Source: Asparagopsis taxiformis
Lineage: Eukaryota; Rhodophyta; Florideophyceae; Bonnemaisoniales; Bonnemaisoniaceae
DNA: 64,000 nucleotides
Direction of reading: 5' to 3'
Assembly: GCA_030407315.1 (NCBI GenBank)
Contig: JALQPE010002395.1
Span: 62,001-126,000 of the forward strand
Positions 10,217 through 20,797 of the stretch are shown piece by piece. The notes under the pieces were generated by a model, which was given only the letters and a program-made list of their open reading frames with translations, was not told where the DNA came from and did not search any database. The position numbers and the translations under genes are program-made. Numbering within the stretch: the stretch's first letter is position 1; each line of letters starts with the position of its first letter.

Positions 10217-12175
10217 CTCCCCCTCTGTGACAAGCTCGATGGAGCTCCAGATGTAGGGAGGTTCTGAAGTCCGATGAGGTCTTTGAATTTGTGAAGGAGA
10301 AGACGGGGAAGAGGTTTTGTGAGCAAGTCGGCAGCCATTTCTGATGTGGGGCAGTATTGCATGGTGTAGAGGTTTTTGTCGAGGCTATCGCGTACGAAGT
10401 GGTATTGAATGTCAATGTGCTTTGTTCTAGTTCCGGACACATCATTTCGAGCCATATTGATAGATCCTTGGTTATCGACGTTGATGCAGATCGGCTCGTA
10501 TTCTTCGCTTGCTGTGATTGAGCGGAAAATATTGCTAAGCCAGATTGATTCTTTTACAGCTGCACACAGAGCCATGTACTCCGCTTCGGAGGAGGAAAGA
10601 GCAACGCAACCTTGTTTGCGTGACTTCCAGCTGACGGCCCCTCCAGCTATTAGGAAAACGTAACCACTGGTGGATTTTCGATTGATGGTGCAGCCACCCC
10701 AGTCGGAGTCACTGTATGCGATCGGGTGGAACGGTTTATCGACTTGATAGAGCAAGCCCAGATTCCTTGTTCCATTCACATAGCGGAGTACGCGCTTAAC
10801 TGCTGTCCACAGTCTTGTTGTCGGATGTTCCACATGTTGGGCAAGCCGTCCCACAGCGAAGGATATGTCGGGGCGAGTCCTGACCGATAGATACATGAGG
10901 CTACTAGCCTCATGTATCTATCGATCATGGTAGTACCAACAGCGCTTCGATATAGTGTAGAGTCTATAGGTTCCCCTTCGAGGTCTGCAGGACTTATCTG
11001 CGATTCCATTGGGGTGACTACGGGACTCGAGTCAAGCATCCCGAAGCGTTCTAGCACCTTGTGGACATAACGACTCTGGCTGAGGTGCAGAGTTCCTCTT
11101 GACGAGCTGCGAACGATCTCGAGTCCAAGACAGACCTTGGCTTCTCCGCAGTCTTTCATTGAGAACCTTTTATTGAACTCCCCTTTTAGCCAATCAAGTA
11201 GTCGGCGATTACTTGATGCCATGAGTAGGTCGTCAACGTAGAGGGTAATGATCACCATTGCTCCTCTTTCATAGTTGACGTAAAGGCATGGATCATACGG
11301 AGAGGTCTCGAATTTGAGGATACCGATCACGAATTCGTCGATCTTTGCGTGCCACTGTCTCGGAGCTTGTTTTAAACCGTAGAGTGCTCTTTGCAGTTTC
11401 ACACATGGTTCGGGTATTGCGGATGAACGAACCCTTCTGGTTGTTCCATGAAGATATCCTGATCGAGATCACCGTATAGGAAGGCTGTCTTGACATCCAT
11501 TTGATCGCAATGGAGGGATTTGTGAGCAACAATAGCGAGGAACGTGCGGAGAGTGCATAGTTTTACAACCGGAGCGTATGTTTCTTCGTAGTCAACACCG
11601 TATTGTTGTTCAAAACCACGAGTGACAAGTCGTGCTTTGTACTTCACATCGTTCGTTCCGTGGTCGTTGACAACATCCTTGATTTTGAAAAGCCATTTGC
11701 AGGAGAGAAGATTGCGAGCTTCACTGCGAGGGACAAGAATCCAGGTCTGGTTGGTGTAGAGAGATTCCATTTCGGAGTCTATTGCTTTGAGCCAGAGCTT
11801 GCTATCCTCCCCCTCTGTCGCGGTAGTGAAGGTGAGGAGTTCCGGAGCAATGCTAACGAGTGCAGTCGGTTTCCACCATTGAGTCGGGGGCTTTCGAGGT
11901 CTTGAAGACTTCCGAGGAGCAGATGGAATGGAGAGGTTGCTCGGGGAAGCCGGTATGGTAGGATGAGCAGGACTGCTTGGAGAAGCAATGGGGCTCGATT
12001 CTCCCCGGAGATGCTGGGAGACTGTGGAGGCGTGGGCGAGTCGTCATCCGATTTTTTGCATGCGGGGATGAGGATGGTCCGGTATGTAGCTCAAGGTGTT
12101 GTCGTCATCAATATATGTAGAGTCTTCAACAGAGCGAGGTTGAGTGGTTTCATCCGATGCCGATTCGTCGAAGAC
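10217..12175 (-). pseudogene. Copia pol (RT and RNase H) of the outer element, broken
   Basis: The minus strand encodes, 12175 to 10217: the P/S-rich linker after integrase, the RT start (TWILVPRSEARNLLSCKW), the catalytic region (QMDVKTAFLYGDLDQDIF, LYVDDLLMASS) and RNase H (YSDSDWGGCTINRKSTSGY, SSSEAEYMALC, VDNQGSINMARND). Reverse transcriptase would copy element RNA to DNA in a virus-like particle. It cannot be made intact: one base is lost after PNHV (near 11400), and a palindromic insertion (10885-10937) breaks the VGSLMYLSVRTRPD motif. Both lesions also occur in the element at 43034-45032. Confidence 0.85.
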
Positions 12176-12787
12176 TGTTGCGAATAATTGAGTCGCAGGA
12201 ACAGAAGCACTCAATCTCGAGAATATCCTGTGAAAATCTCGATGAAGGAGTCCTCTAGGAGCCTTGAAATATGGCTCATCGTGTTCCTCGTTGAAAAACA
12301 GTTGAAGCACTGTAATAGGCCCTGAGGGGCTCAGTTAGGTGAGAAAACTTTAACCCTCGATTTCTCCTAGAAGGAGTGCTCTAGGCGCTCCGAAACCTAT
12401 CTCATCGTGTTCAGTCGTTCCTAATTAGTCGGGTAGAAACTTTTCCGAAGCTTCTACGACCTTTCTTCATGGAGATAATAGCGTCTGAAGTTTCAATTTG
12501 TTTGTCAGACTTTCAATTAGTAATTAGAAAAGCCAGGATGGGTTGCCATCATGGCACAGGGAAAATGTTATGATTAGTGTACTCGTGTGGACGATATGAT
12601 AGAGAAGCCCACGTGTACCAGATTGGCAGCGGGTGCTTACCAGGACAGACTGTCAATGACAGACTGTCTGGAGCAGCTATTAACAGGCTGTCCTTAGCAC
12701 CGCCGGCGCACCTCGGCGAGAATACAAATAATGTAGTGAGCTCGCAGATTCAATAAACGCTCGGTAAGCGACCAATTCGTTCCAACA
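12176..12787 (+). repeat. 5' LTR of Copia B (612 bp)
   Basis: Begins TGTTGCGAATAATTG and ends CGTTCCAACA. It has the conserved inner features of all these LTRs: a G-box pair (ACTCGTG/CACGTGTAC) and a GACAGACTGTC palindrome. The primer site starts at 12788. Confidence 0.9.
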
Positions 12788-13548
12788 GGTTATGGGCCCA
12801 GCGCGCTCGTAGGTCGTTTCAATATCTCTCGCGCTTCGGTAAGTGCGTCGTTTGCGTCGGCGTTCTCTTACCTATTTCGTCTCGTTCTCGCCTCGTTTTC
12901 TCTTCTCTTCGTTTGCGCGCTCTTCTTCCGTTCTGCGCCCTCCGGCGCTTCCGCGGTCTTGCTGAGCGTCTCCTCCACGCTCCCGCGGCCATCACCGCGT
13001 TCTTCCTCGGCCGCTGCGCACCTCTGTCGCCGCTCCGCGCCGACACTGTGTCATCCTGTCACTGACACTGACATCCTGTCATCAACACTGTGTCACACAG
13101 ACGCTCTGTCATCTTGCCATCCGTCTCTGGGTCATCGTCATCAGGTGACATCATTCTTTTATCTGGGGTTCGCGTGCGAAGGAAAAAGTTTGGCCAGCGT
13201 CGCTGTTGGGACTCGAACCAAGGTTCGGTACATCTCCGTGGACCGTCCAACCGACTCGGCTACCGGGCCACTGAAGGCCCAATTACTGGAATCGACCTTT
13301 GCTTTTATATTGGCTAGTCTATACCTTTCTCAACTCGGGTCCTGCTCTTGTAAGACAGTGACCTTGTCCTGATCGGTATAGCGTTATAGCCTTTACATAT
13401 CACCGAATAAACTCATCGAACGTTTGGTTTCCTCATCAACTCTATCCACAAGTAAGTTTATACCTTTCACCTTTCGGTCTATTTCAAGGTTTAGACCTTA
13501 GTATTGATCGGTATAACTTCTAACTCTCTTGTTCTCTTCTCTCTGCAG
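12788..13548 (+). promoter_or_regulatory. Copia B leader: primer site, two splice donors, antisense tRNA-like segment, start-splitting intron
   Basis: The primer site 12788-12808 (GGTTATGGGCCCAGCGCGCT) is complementary to the D- and anticodon-arm region of initiator tRNA-Met, so priming would use an internal or half tRNA. The first donor is CTTCG|GTAAGTG at 12839. An inverted tRNA-like segment lies at 13208-13268: B box complement GGGACTCGAACC and an A-box-like complement 13247-13264. The last intron is 13452-13548 (97 nt, GTAAGT...CTGCAG). After the primer-site ATG there is no ATG until gag at 14151. Confidence 0.7.
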
Positions 13549-13967
13549 TGTCTAGCAGTGACGAAGACCGCGTGGAACCGCGCACCGACGAGCAGCCTCC
13601 CAGGTTTCGTCGCGAGGGGGAGTCTCTTCAAGACCGGGTCTTTCGAAAAGCTTATAGCATCGCCGAAAGAAGGGATAACAAGAAGAAGTACGCCGCTCAC
13701 AAGAAGGCAAACCGCTCGAGGTGTCACCACTGCAACGTCTTCCTCAACCCCGCCGAGTCTAGAGTCGCACACTTTAGCGGCTCTAGACATAAGAAGACTA
13801 TCGAACGCCTCAAGGAAGGTGGTCTCAAGGTCTGCAAACCTTGCGGTGTCATCGTTTGCACCCAGAGCGAGTTCGACAACCACCTCCGCGGTAGTCGCCA
13901 CCGTGGCATCGAGAAGACCCTCAAAGCCGCTAAAGCCGCTAAGGCTTCCTCGTCCTCCGATAAGTAG
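13451..13967 (+). CDS. ORF1 of Copia B: small two-zinc-finger protein with split start codon
   Basis: Splicing of 13452-13548 joins A13451 to TG13549-13550 and starts MSSSDEDRVEP, giving a 139-residue basic protein. An acidic N-terminus is followed by a charged helix (RVFRKAYSIAERRDNKKKYA). Two matrin/U1-type zinc fingers follow at about residues 59-82 (CHHCNVFL...H-x5-H) and 95-117 (CKPCGVIV...H-x5-H). It ends in Ala/Lys and Ser/Asp-Lys. There is no internal methionine. Fingers of this spacing bind double-stranded RNA in other proteins. A role in packaging or nuclear transport of element RNA is a guess. Gag-pol starts 184 bases after the stop. Confidence 0.75.
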
Positions 13968-14150
13968 TACTCCCCTTCTCTAGACACAATAGAAATCTAG
14001 CTGATTTCTCTTTGATAAACCTTGTTTCTTGTTCTCCACTCATCTAGCTCTTAGCTAAAAGTCTTTATCCTATAGATCCCAGCTTGGTCCTAGACGACTA
14101 TCGGTTGTCCACTTGGGAAGGGTCGAACAGATAAGACATAATACAGAGCC

Positions 14151-16286
14151 ATGGAGAGCAATTCATCCGGCATTCGCATTGAAAAGCTGGATTACTCCAA
14201 CTTCCACTCATGGAAGCAAAAGATGGAGCTCATCCTCGGCCACCGCGAGGTGGACGATATGATCGATCCCATTCTATGCCGTCCTCCTCCAGAGGATCCA
14301 GAGGCATTGTCTAAGTGGACTCGTAAAGACAAGACTGCTCGCATGGCAATCGGCATCAGTCTGTCTGACGAAATCCTGAAGAACGTTCGCCACACTACTA
14401 CCGCCCTAGAAATGTGGCAAGAGATCTGCAACGTCCATCAACGTCACACTCTTCTGAACAAGCTCGCTGCTCGTCGTGACTTCTACACTGCAACAATGAA
14501 GCAAGGGGAGCAAATGCTTGTATACATCAATCGTGTACGTCAAATGGCTTCCCACCTCGAGTCAATGGACGTCAAGATTGACGAAAAGGAAATGGCCATG
14601 GCTGTACTCAACGGCCTCCCATCATCCTTCCGAACGTTGATCGCAGCACTCGATGCAATTGGAGATGACAACCCTTCGTTCACCTTTGACAAGGTGCGCA
14701 GCCGTTTACTGCACGAAGAAAGAAGACCTAGCATGCCACGAAACTCTTCACACACATCTCAACAAGCATCAGCATTAGTCAACTTATCTGGGAAACAACC
14801 TCGTCGTGCCAATCGAAAATACTGCTCTCACTGCCACAGAACCAACCATACCGAACCTTATTGCTGGGAAAAGCATTGTCGTCCCAATCATTCTCGGAGT
14901 AACAAGCCTCGAGGATCCACATCTCCAGCAACCAGCATTCCAGTGCAAACCGCTGCAGTAGCAATGGAACCATCCGAGGAAGAAGTCGACTACGTATGTT
15001 TACTCAGCAGTGGTATCGAGGCATGCAACAGTTCTCCTGAACGCAAGGCAACAGTCTGGCATATTGACTCTGCGGCCACCTCACATATCACCTTCGACCG
15101 AACCATGTTCAAAACGTATACGTCAGAGATTCCTTTCAACGTTACCATGGGCGACAAGTCCTCCTCTATAGCCATCGGTCGAGGAGATATCCACCTACCT
15201 ATAATAGTAAAAGGTGTCACTTCAACGTGCATACTCCGCAACGTGCTGCACGTACCCTCATTCGTGTTCTCCCTTATCTCAGTTTCCACCCTCACCAGTC
15301 GTGGTCTCTCCCTCTCCTTCATAAATGACACTGTCGAAATCAAAAAGAATAACTCCATAGTTGCTCTAGGGACTCGTCGACATGGACTCTATACTCTACA
15401 CACTACTCCTCACAAACATAACGTTGAGGTAGCATGTGTGGTCAGCCTGGAACTCTGGCATCGTCGCTTCGGACACGTACACAATTCAACAATCTCGCAT
15501 ATGGCATAACATTCCCTCTTTAAAGGTCTCGAAATTGCCAGTGGGACGACAACCCAGCAACCGTGCAAAGGCTGCCTGGCCGGTAAAATGGCTCGAGCAC
15601 CAATCCCCCATGCATCCGATACTCGAGCAACCGGTTTACTTGACCTTGTCCACACTGATGTAGCCGGACCTATGGAACCATCTTCAAAAGGGGGAGCACG
15701 TTACTTCGTTACCTTTATCGACGACAAGTCCCGTTGGCTTTCCGTCTATCCTATCGCACATAAATCAGACAGCTTCAGCTCTTTCCAGCACTTTCGAAAT
15801 ACTGCAGAGACACACACAGGACGAAAAATCCGCCAACTTCGCTCGGATGGTGGTGGTGAATATTTCTCAAACGAGTTTAGCGAGTTCCTCATAACTCACG
15901 GAATCACTCGCCAGACCACCGCTCCCTATACCCCGCAGAAAAACGGTGTATCGGAACGGATGAACCGGACTCTAAAAGACCTCATTCGTGCCATGCTCCA
16001 TCACAATTCTGTCCCTGCAGACTTCTGGGCGGAAGCCCTTGACTGTGCAGCATACGTCCGAAATCGATACGTCCGAAATCGTGTCACAAGCCGTGGGATA
16101 CCCTCAGATAAAACTCCGTTCGAGCTATGGATGGGTCGTCAACCTGATATCTCCCATCTAAAAGTATTCGGTAGTAAGTGTTGGTACAAGATCCCACAAA
16201 TACGCCTAACATCTCTAAACAGTCGCTCATCTCCTGCCATGATGATCGGTTACTCCAAAACCCAAAAAGCGTACAAGCTGTGGGAC
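14151..16286 (+). pseudogene. gag-pol of Copia B, 5' part (gag, protease, integrase), interrupted
   Basis: ATG in a strong context (GCCATGGAG). Gag comes first (UBN2/Copia type, LDYSNFHSWKQKMELIL), then a CCHC zinc knuckle at about residues 224-237 (CSHCHRTNHTEPYC). The aspartic protease has WHIDSAATSHIT near 305. The GAG-pre-integrase motif is LWHRRFGH. One in-frame TAA (15507-15509) interrupts the zinc-binding region. The frame then continues with CKGCLAGKM and the integrase DDE residues (HTDVAGP, RSDGGGEYFS, NGVSERMNRT). A 15-bp duplication near 16063-16080 adds RYVRN in frame. At KLWD (16284-16286) the giant element cuts the frame; it resumes at 43035. Confidence 0.9.
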
Positions 16287-16560
16287 GTCTGTGTTCTCGG
16301 AAATGGACGCGGACGTCCACAACCTCTAGTACACCTAGTATTACTAGGCGGACGTCCATGTTCTCCAGTATTTTTGGATGTCCGCCTAGAACCGGACGTC
16401 CATGCGGTCTAGTACGTCTAGTATTACTAGGGCGACATTCATTGTTTCTAGTACCACGGATGTCCCCCTCGGGATGGACTTCCGCCATGTCTATGTCCAC
16501 CTAGGACGGGCGCCGGTTCAGAAATTCAAAAATTTCGACCCCAGAAATTTCTGCCGCCGT
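16287..16560 (+). repeat. Left TIR and subterminal repeats of the giant element
   Basis: After the TIR, GGACGTCC or a one-base variant recurs at about 16312, 16351, 16376 and 16394. CTAGTATTACTAGG occurs twice (near 16333 and 16417). Such arrays are usual transposase-binding regions. Confidence 0.75.
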
Positions 16561-17612
16561 GCTCGACATGGATGTCGCATCCATCACGGCGACCACTCTA
16601 TTTTTCCTTGTCGGTCGACTCCAATTTTGTCTTTAATTTTTTCATCCTCTCGCTCACACCCCCTTCCAGTTGGTGCTCACCTCCCCCGTACTGTACCTCA
16701 AACACCCCCAATACCACTCTAGCACGCATTTTCAGCTACCTATCCCCGCTTCCACGGTACACACCTCCATTCCATACCTACTTTTCTGCTCTACCGTACA
16801 GATTTCGTATAACCAGTCCTCATACTACCTCAGAATAGGGAAAAAACCCCCCTACCTCCTCGACCATGCTCTCCCCCATCACCTTTGAAACGTATTGTTC
16901 TTCAATACCCTCTCTCCTCTACCCTCAACCCCTCTCCTTCGCCCTCTACACAAACTTCCCCTGCAGCTTACTCTTCCAAAACCTCTCACTCCCCATCCCG
17001 TACCCGACCTGCTCCACCCCTCCCTCCCTCAGCTGCTCCATGCCCCCACGCCATCCGCATCTTCGATACTGTATACACCACCACCACCGGCCCACGCTCC
17101 CGCTCCCCCGCCGTCTCCCAGAAACCTCCCCGCTCTGAAACACATATCAACCCCCCACTTCGCACCCTTCTTCCCACTCCCCTCCCTCCCCAAATACAAT
17201 AACCCCCTTCTTCTCCATCACATCCCCACTCACCACAGCCAGAACAGACGCCACCCCCCTCCCCCTCTTTCTCCTCACTTTCCTAAAAACACCTCCTCTC
17301 GGGGCCTTCAACCGCACCCTCCTACGGTCCCACCTAAACACCTCCTCCGCCCTCACTACCCCAACACCCCGCAGCGTCTCCCCAATCCCCATAATATGCT
17401 TGTCGGCACTCCTCTCCGAATCACACTCCAATCTAAACCCGCACTCCGTACATTTCCACCTCCCCCTGTACCATCCCAAGATTCCATCCCCCCACAGAAC
17501 ACATCCTCATACCACAGAAGAATTTTATTCCTCTCATACCTCATCCTTAAAACCTCCATCAGCTCCATGTAAATTTCGATGAAAATATATTCTCTACTAT
17601 GCAATCCCAAAC
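16561..17612 (-). pseudogene. Possible minus-strand gene with one zinc finger in a C-rich tract
   Basis: The plus strand is C-rich and gives Pro/His-rich frames. The minus strand gives more protein-like frames, broken by indels in C/G runs. These include MELMEVLRMRYERNKILLWY, then WKCTECGFRLECDSERSADK with C-x2-C and a following His (about 17380-17455), then a basic stretch and VVVVYTVSKMRMAW near 17060. The same segments occur in copy 2 (58480-59535) in differently shifted frames. The two copies keep the finger despite different indels, which suggests a real but decaying gene. Function unknown. Confidence 0.35.
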
Positions 17613-18270
17613 ATGTATGAGCCTATGCCTTTCCGCTTTGTCACCCTTGAATATTGGTACTCATGTATTCATAAAATAGGGCCACCCACATCCCTATCCC
17701 GTTCTGCAAGCTTTACAAACCACTAGACGCATACTCCACAACTATACAACAAACACTACTCGCTATTTCAGACGACGCGGTACACAAGTAGCGTAGTCTC
17801 AACCTTCCGTGACGCCTTCCCTGATGCGTACAAGTGCGAAACACGTCTAGACGTATATCAGAAGTGAGTGCGGGAATTTTCGGCACAGGAGATGCTGGGC
17901 CACCAAATTGATTTTTCGGAAATTTTAGAATTTCTGGGCTGGCCAGCAGTGCAATCGAGCTGGACATCCACCGGACGTCCATTTCAGGTTGATCGTGTAT
18001 CGTGCACGTCCACCCATTACCAGAAGCAAGTAGGCGATGAAGCACGTACAAACCCAATTGTTCTGCTATTTCTAGCATAGACCATCGAGTCTAGAGATGT
18101 GAGGGAATCGTCCTGGAAATCATGCTCCAACCCACGAGGGAATGGACAATCTAGTTTGAATTGAAAGCATGGAACGGAAGTACATTATAGTAGGTTCATA
18201 GATTGAAAGTGATAAAGGAGATTATTATATTCTCGATAATTGTTTCCTAAAGTAGTTGTTGTTAAGCTAT
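17613..18270. other. Non-coding; carries one remnant of the internal ~200-bp repeat
   Basis: 17920-17990 matches the inner part of the inverted repeats near 23090 and 25370 (GAATTTCTGGGCTGGCCAGC and CCGGACGTCCATTTCAGGTT). Copy 2 has about 480 extra bases here (59936-60410), including the whole outer repeat. Copy 1 therefore looks like a deletion by recombination between two direct copies of the repeat. Confidence 0.55.
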
Positions 18271-19484
18271 CTAGCCGTCGGAAAACTGTTCTTCCTCTTC
18301 GTCCTCACTATAATACTGAATTTGATATTCAGGATCTCCCGGCAGAATAGGCGTTATCGGCAACTGTGGAGTTGATCTGCTCAAGATGAATTCTTCACCC
18401 GCTGTGAGGGTTCTCTTCTTGGGAGCTTCTGTCGTCTTCATCCGCATGATTCCGAGCTGCCCTGTCCTCGGCCCACGATCTTTCTTGACCGGGATGGGAA
18501 CAACCGTCTTGTGGCGAACATTGACAGGTGCCGGTTGACTTTGCCTGGCAGACCGGCGCGGAGCATTGGCGATTACTTCTTCTTCGAATCCCAACCGCCT
18601 GATGAAACCAAACGAAACATTGTCGGGAATAGGATACGACACATTCCTGAAATACGTGTGATACCTCGTTGTCGTGTGTGACACAACTCTGTCGACATGC
18701 CCTGCCCCGGCATGTTGTACATGGCCGTGACCGATGAAGACTGAACGTGGCGGAACGATTACCTTCTTCAGCTTCATCGTCTTGGCGTACATATCTAATT
18801 CCAGCGCTTTGGAAAAGGCGTACTTGTGGGACCCTGGACACACCCAGATAGGGAATGGGTCATCTCCGTTGGCAATAACAAAGTAACCCGGAAGTTGATC
18901 TTTGCGGTCGCGAGGAGGAACAGGGAAATCATTGTGTGGGACCTGCCGAGGACACCCCTTTCCCGTTATCAAAAACCGTCCCCCAGATGCCGGCATGACA
19001 AGTTTTTCTCCCGGTAAACCGCACTCCTCCAGCCCTGTCAGCCGGACAAGGATTCCCAACCACACATCCAGCAGGGCTCGCCGCGTCACAAACTTGAACC
19101 GGTCGGTACGCGACTCGTCGTTCTCGGCATAGTCAACCAGGCAGTGGCGCGTAGACGTGAAGCGAGCCCTCCCCTCATTCCGGTTCTTCTCATCTGTTTC
19201 ATCGTCCCCTGTATTGACAATGGGACTCCACAGCTGCCGGTTCCCAGGGTCCTTGTGCACCTGCTCCCCCTCCCATGTTCCCAAGAAGTACCGAAACAAT
19301 TCCTGGTTAGGAATTTCTTCCATGAGACCCAAGTCAAATGGGAACTTGTCCGACGCATCGAGGTAGCTTACATCCGCGAAATTGTGCATCACCGTATACC
19401 CTCGCTCGTTGATTTCCGTTCGGCAATTGTGGAAGTACGCCATACCAGTGCCGGCCTCATACGAATCTTTCCAGCTTCCCTATA
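18271..19484 (-). CDS. Phytanoyl-CoA-dioxygenase-like Fe(II)/2-oxoglutarate oxygenase (transposon cargo)
   Basis: The frame runs from a first ATG at 19443 for 390 residues. Open sequence extends upstream to a likely splice acceptor (TTCCTTTTCTTATAG, ending 19485), so an upstream exon may exist. The facial triad is visible: H170-x-D172 in QVPHNDFPVPP and a distal His near 244 in VQHAGAG. A probable 2-oxoglutarate-binding Arg260 sits in TTTRYHTYF. WVCPGSHKYAF is a typical strand between them. The pattern fits the PhyH family better than TET/JBP or AlkB. The substrate is unknown; the setting suggests a modified base or protein. The C-terminal 110 residues are basic, then acidic. Copy 2 (60693-61866) is frameshifted. 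Confidence 0.6.
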
Positions 19485-19696
19485 AGAAAAGGAATATGTA
19501 CCCCTGATATGCTTTAGATGAACCAATGATGTACGTGATATCTCTACTGTACGCAAGGGATACTTCGCTGATGTCCGGGAGATGAGCGTATGGACATCTC
19601 CCGTCCATCATTGATGTATCGCTATGCGGCCATCAGCTGAAGAGCAAATGTTCCTTATCCGTACATCAGAGGAACACCATGCATGTCATAGGTTCA

Positions 19697-20797
19697 TCAT
19701 TCGGCCATCTTTGGTACATCTTTAAGGCTTACTGGGCTTGGAGACATTCGCGCAACCTGAGCGAAGTCCAGCCTCGAGGGTAGAAACGTCGATGTAGGCT
19801 CACACATCGCCTTGGCAGCCATCTTCCACGCTGCGAACAACATCGGATAGATGGTGTCGATCTCCAAAACAAGATGACGAGCCCGATGTTGTTCCGGAAT
19901 ATGCAGCCCCTCAAACACAGGGTCCATCGCCACTTGCTTCAAATACCTCACCTCTCTGCCCTCCTCATCGATTTCCACACTCTCCAATAACAACCTGAGC
20001 TCAATCGGAGGCAGACAGCCAACCCTCACCGATGCGATGACGTCTGCGGGACGCTGCGCCAGATGATGCCCTTCGGCTCGGTCTTTGACTTCGAAATCGT
20101 CGGGAAGAGATGGCATACGGTCGTCGAACAGGAGGTCGTGTTCCGAAGGAGAGTCACGAACGATGTAACCGTCTTGATCGACTTCCACTCCTTCCGGAAC
20201 AGTGAATGTAATTGTCACTTCGCGGACCCCCTTGCTTTCGACTTGGCCCTCGTCTGCACCCTGTTTGTCTTCCTCGTCCGAAGCGGTATGGACAGATTCT
20301 TGGTTGGAGGGAGTCGCACCAGCACGTTGGTTATCTTGGGGGACAATCTCAACGGCAGAATCGGGGGAACGGGCGGAGTCTTCGTCACCCTCATCACCGG
20401 AAACAGTGGCTTGTTGTTGATCGGTGGGTTTATCAACAACGGCCTGTTCTTCTTCCCCGGCGGATTGTTGTACCACAACCGGCTCTTCTTCCTCGAGGCG
20501 TGTGCTCCCCGTCGAGCGAAGTCGCTGTGAACGGCGGCGGATGCCATGCGAAGCAGGCTCATGTTCGACATTCCGCTGCTTCTTGTGAGTGAGTCTCACA
20601 TTGGCAGCAGAAGGGCGGCGTTTGCGTCGAGCCTTAGTCTTCTTCTTCAATGTCGGATTGAAAAACTCTTTCAAGTTCGTTTCCAAATCCTGTAAACACG
20701 TAGTTCTCCGTCGCATTCGAACCTCACTGCTCCGGTCGTCCCCTCTATACATTGCAATGGCATTGGTGAGATGCCATTGCAACTCCTTCGGCTGCTA
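19697..20797 (-). CDS. Unidentified acidic protein following the ParB-like region
   Basis: Open frame of about 366 residues directly behind a TAG at 20795-20797 and in frame with the preceding region. It has a basic Lys/Arg-rich N-terminal part, a long Glu/Gln/Asp-rich low-complexity middle, then a compact part with TITFTVPEGVEVDQDGYIV, ADVIASVRVGCLPPIELRLL and YPMLFAAWKMAAKAM. No family recognised. It may be the C-terminal half of the ParB-like protein, made by read-through, splicing or separate initiation. Copy 2 keeps the same TAG (63114-63116) but is shortened and frameshifted downstream. Confidence 0.5.

Noticed and set aside
9601..12787. A single element with LTRs in inverted orientation (9601-10216 and 12176-12787)
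   Set aside because: The second LTR belongs to Copia B, as its TSD partner at 45649 and the leader downstream show.
12959..13372. Coding frames in the Copia B leader
   Set aside because: They lack any ATG, lie across the splice signals and tRNA-like segment, and are not conserved in Copia A.
16620..17600. Pro/His/Thr-rich proteins on the plus strand
   Set aside because: They result from the C-rich composition. The minus strand gives motifs conserved between copies, and the plus frames are not conserved.
18271..19484. TET/JBP-type base hydroxylase
   Set aside because: The HxD and distal His context (PHNDF, QHAGAG, RYHTYF) fits the PhyH family better. A TET/JBP label would need a structural match.
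20756..20787. Transcription terminator hairpin
   Set aside because: The 12-7-12 hairpin lies in coding sequence of both copies. This is nuclear eukaryotic DNA, where such terminators are not used.
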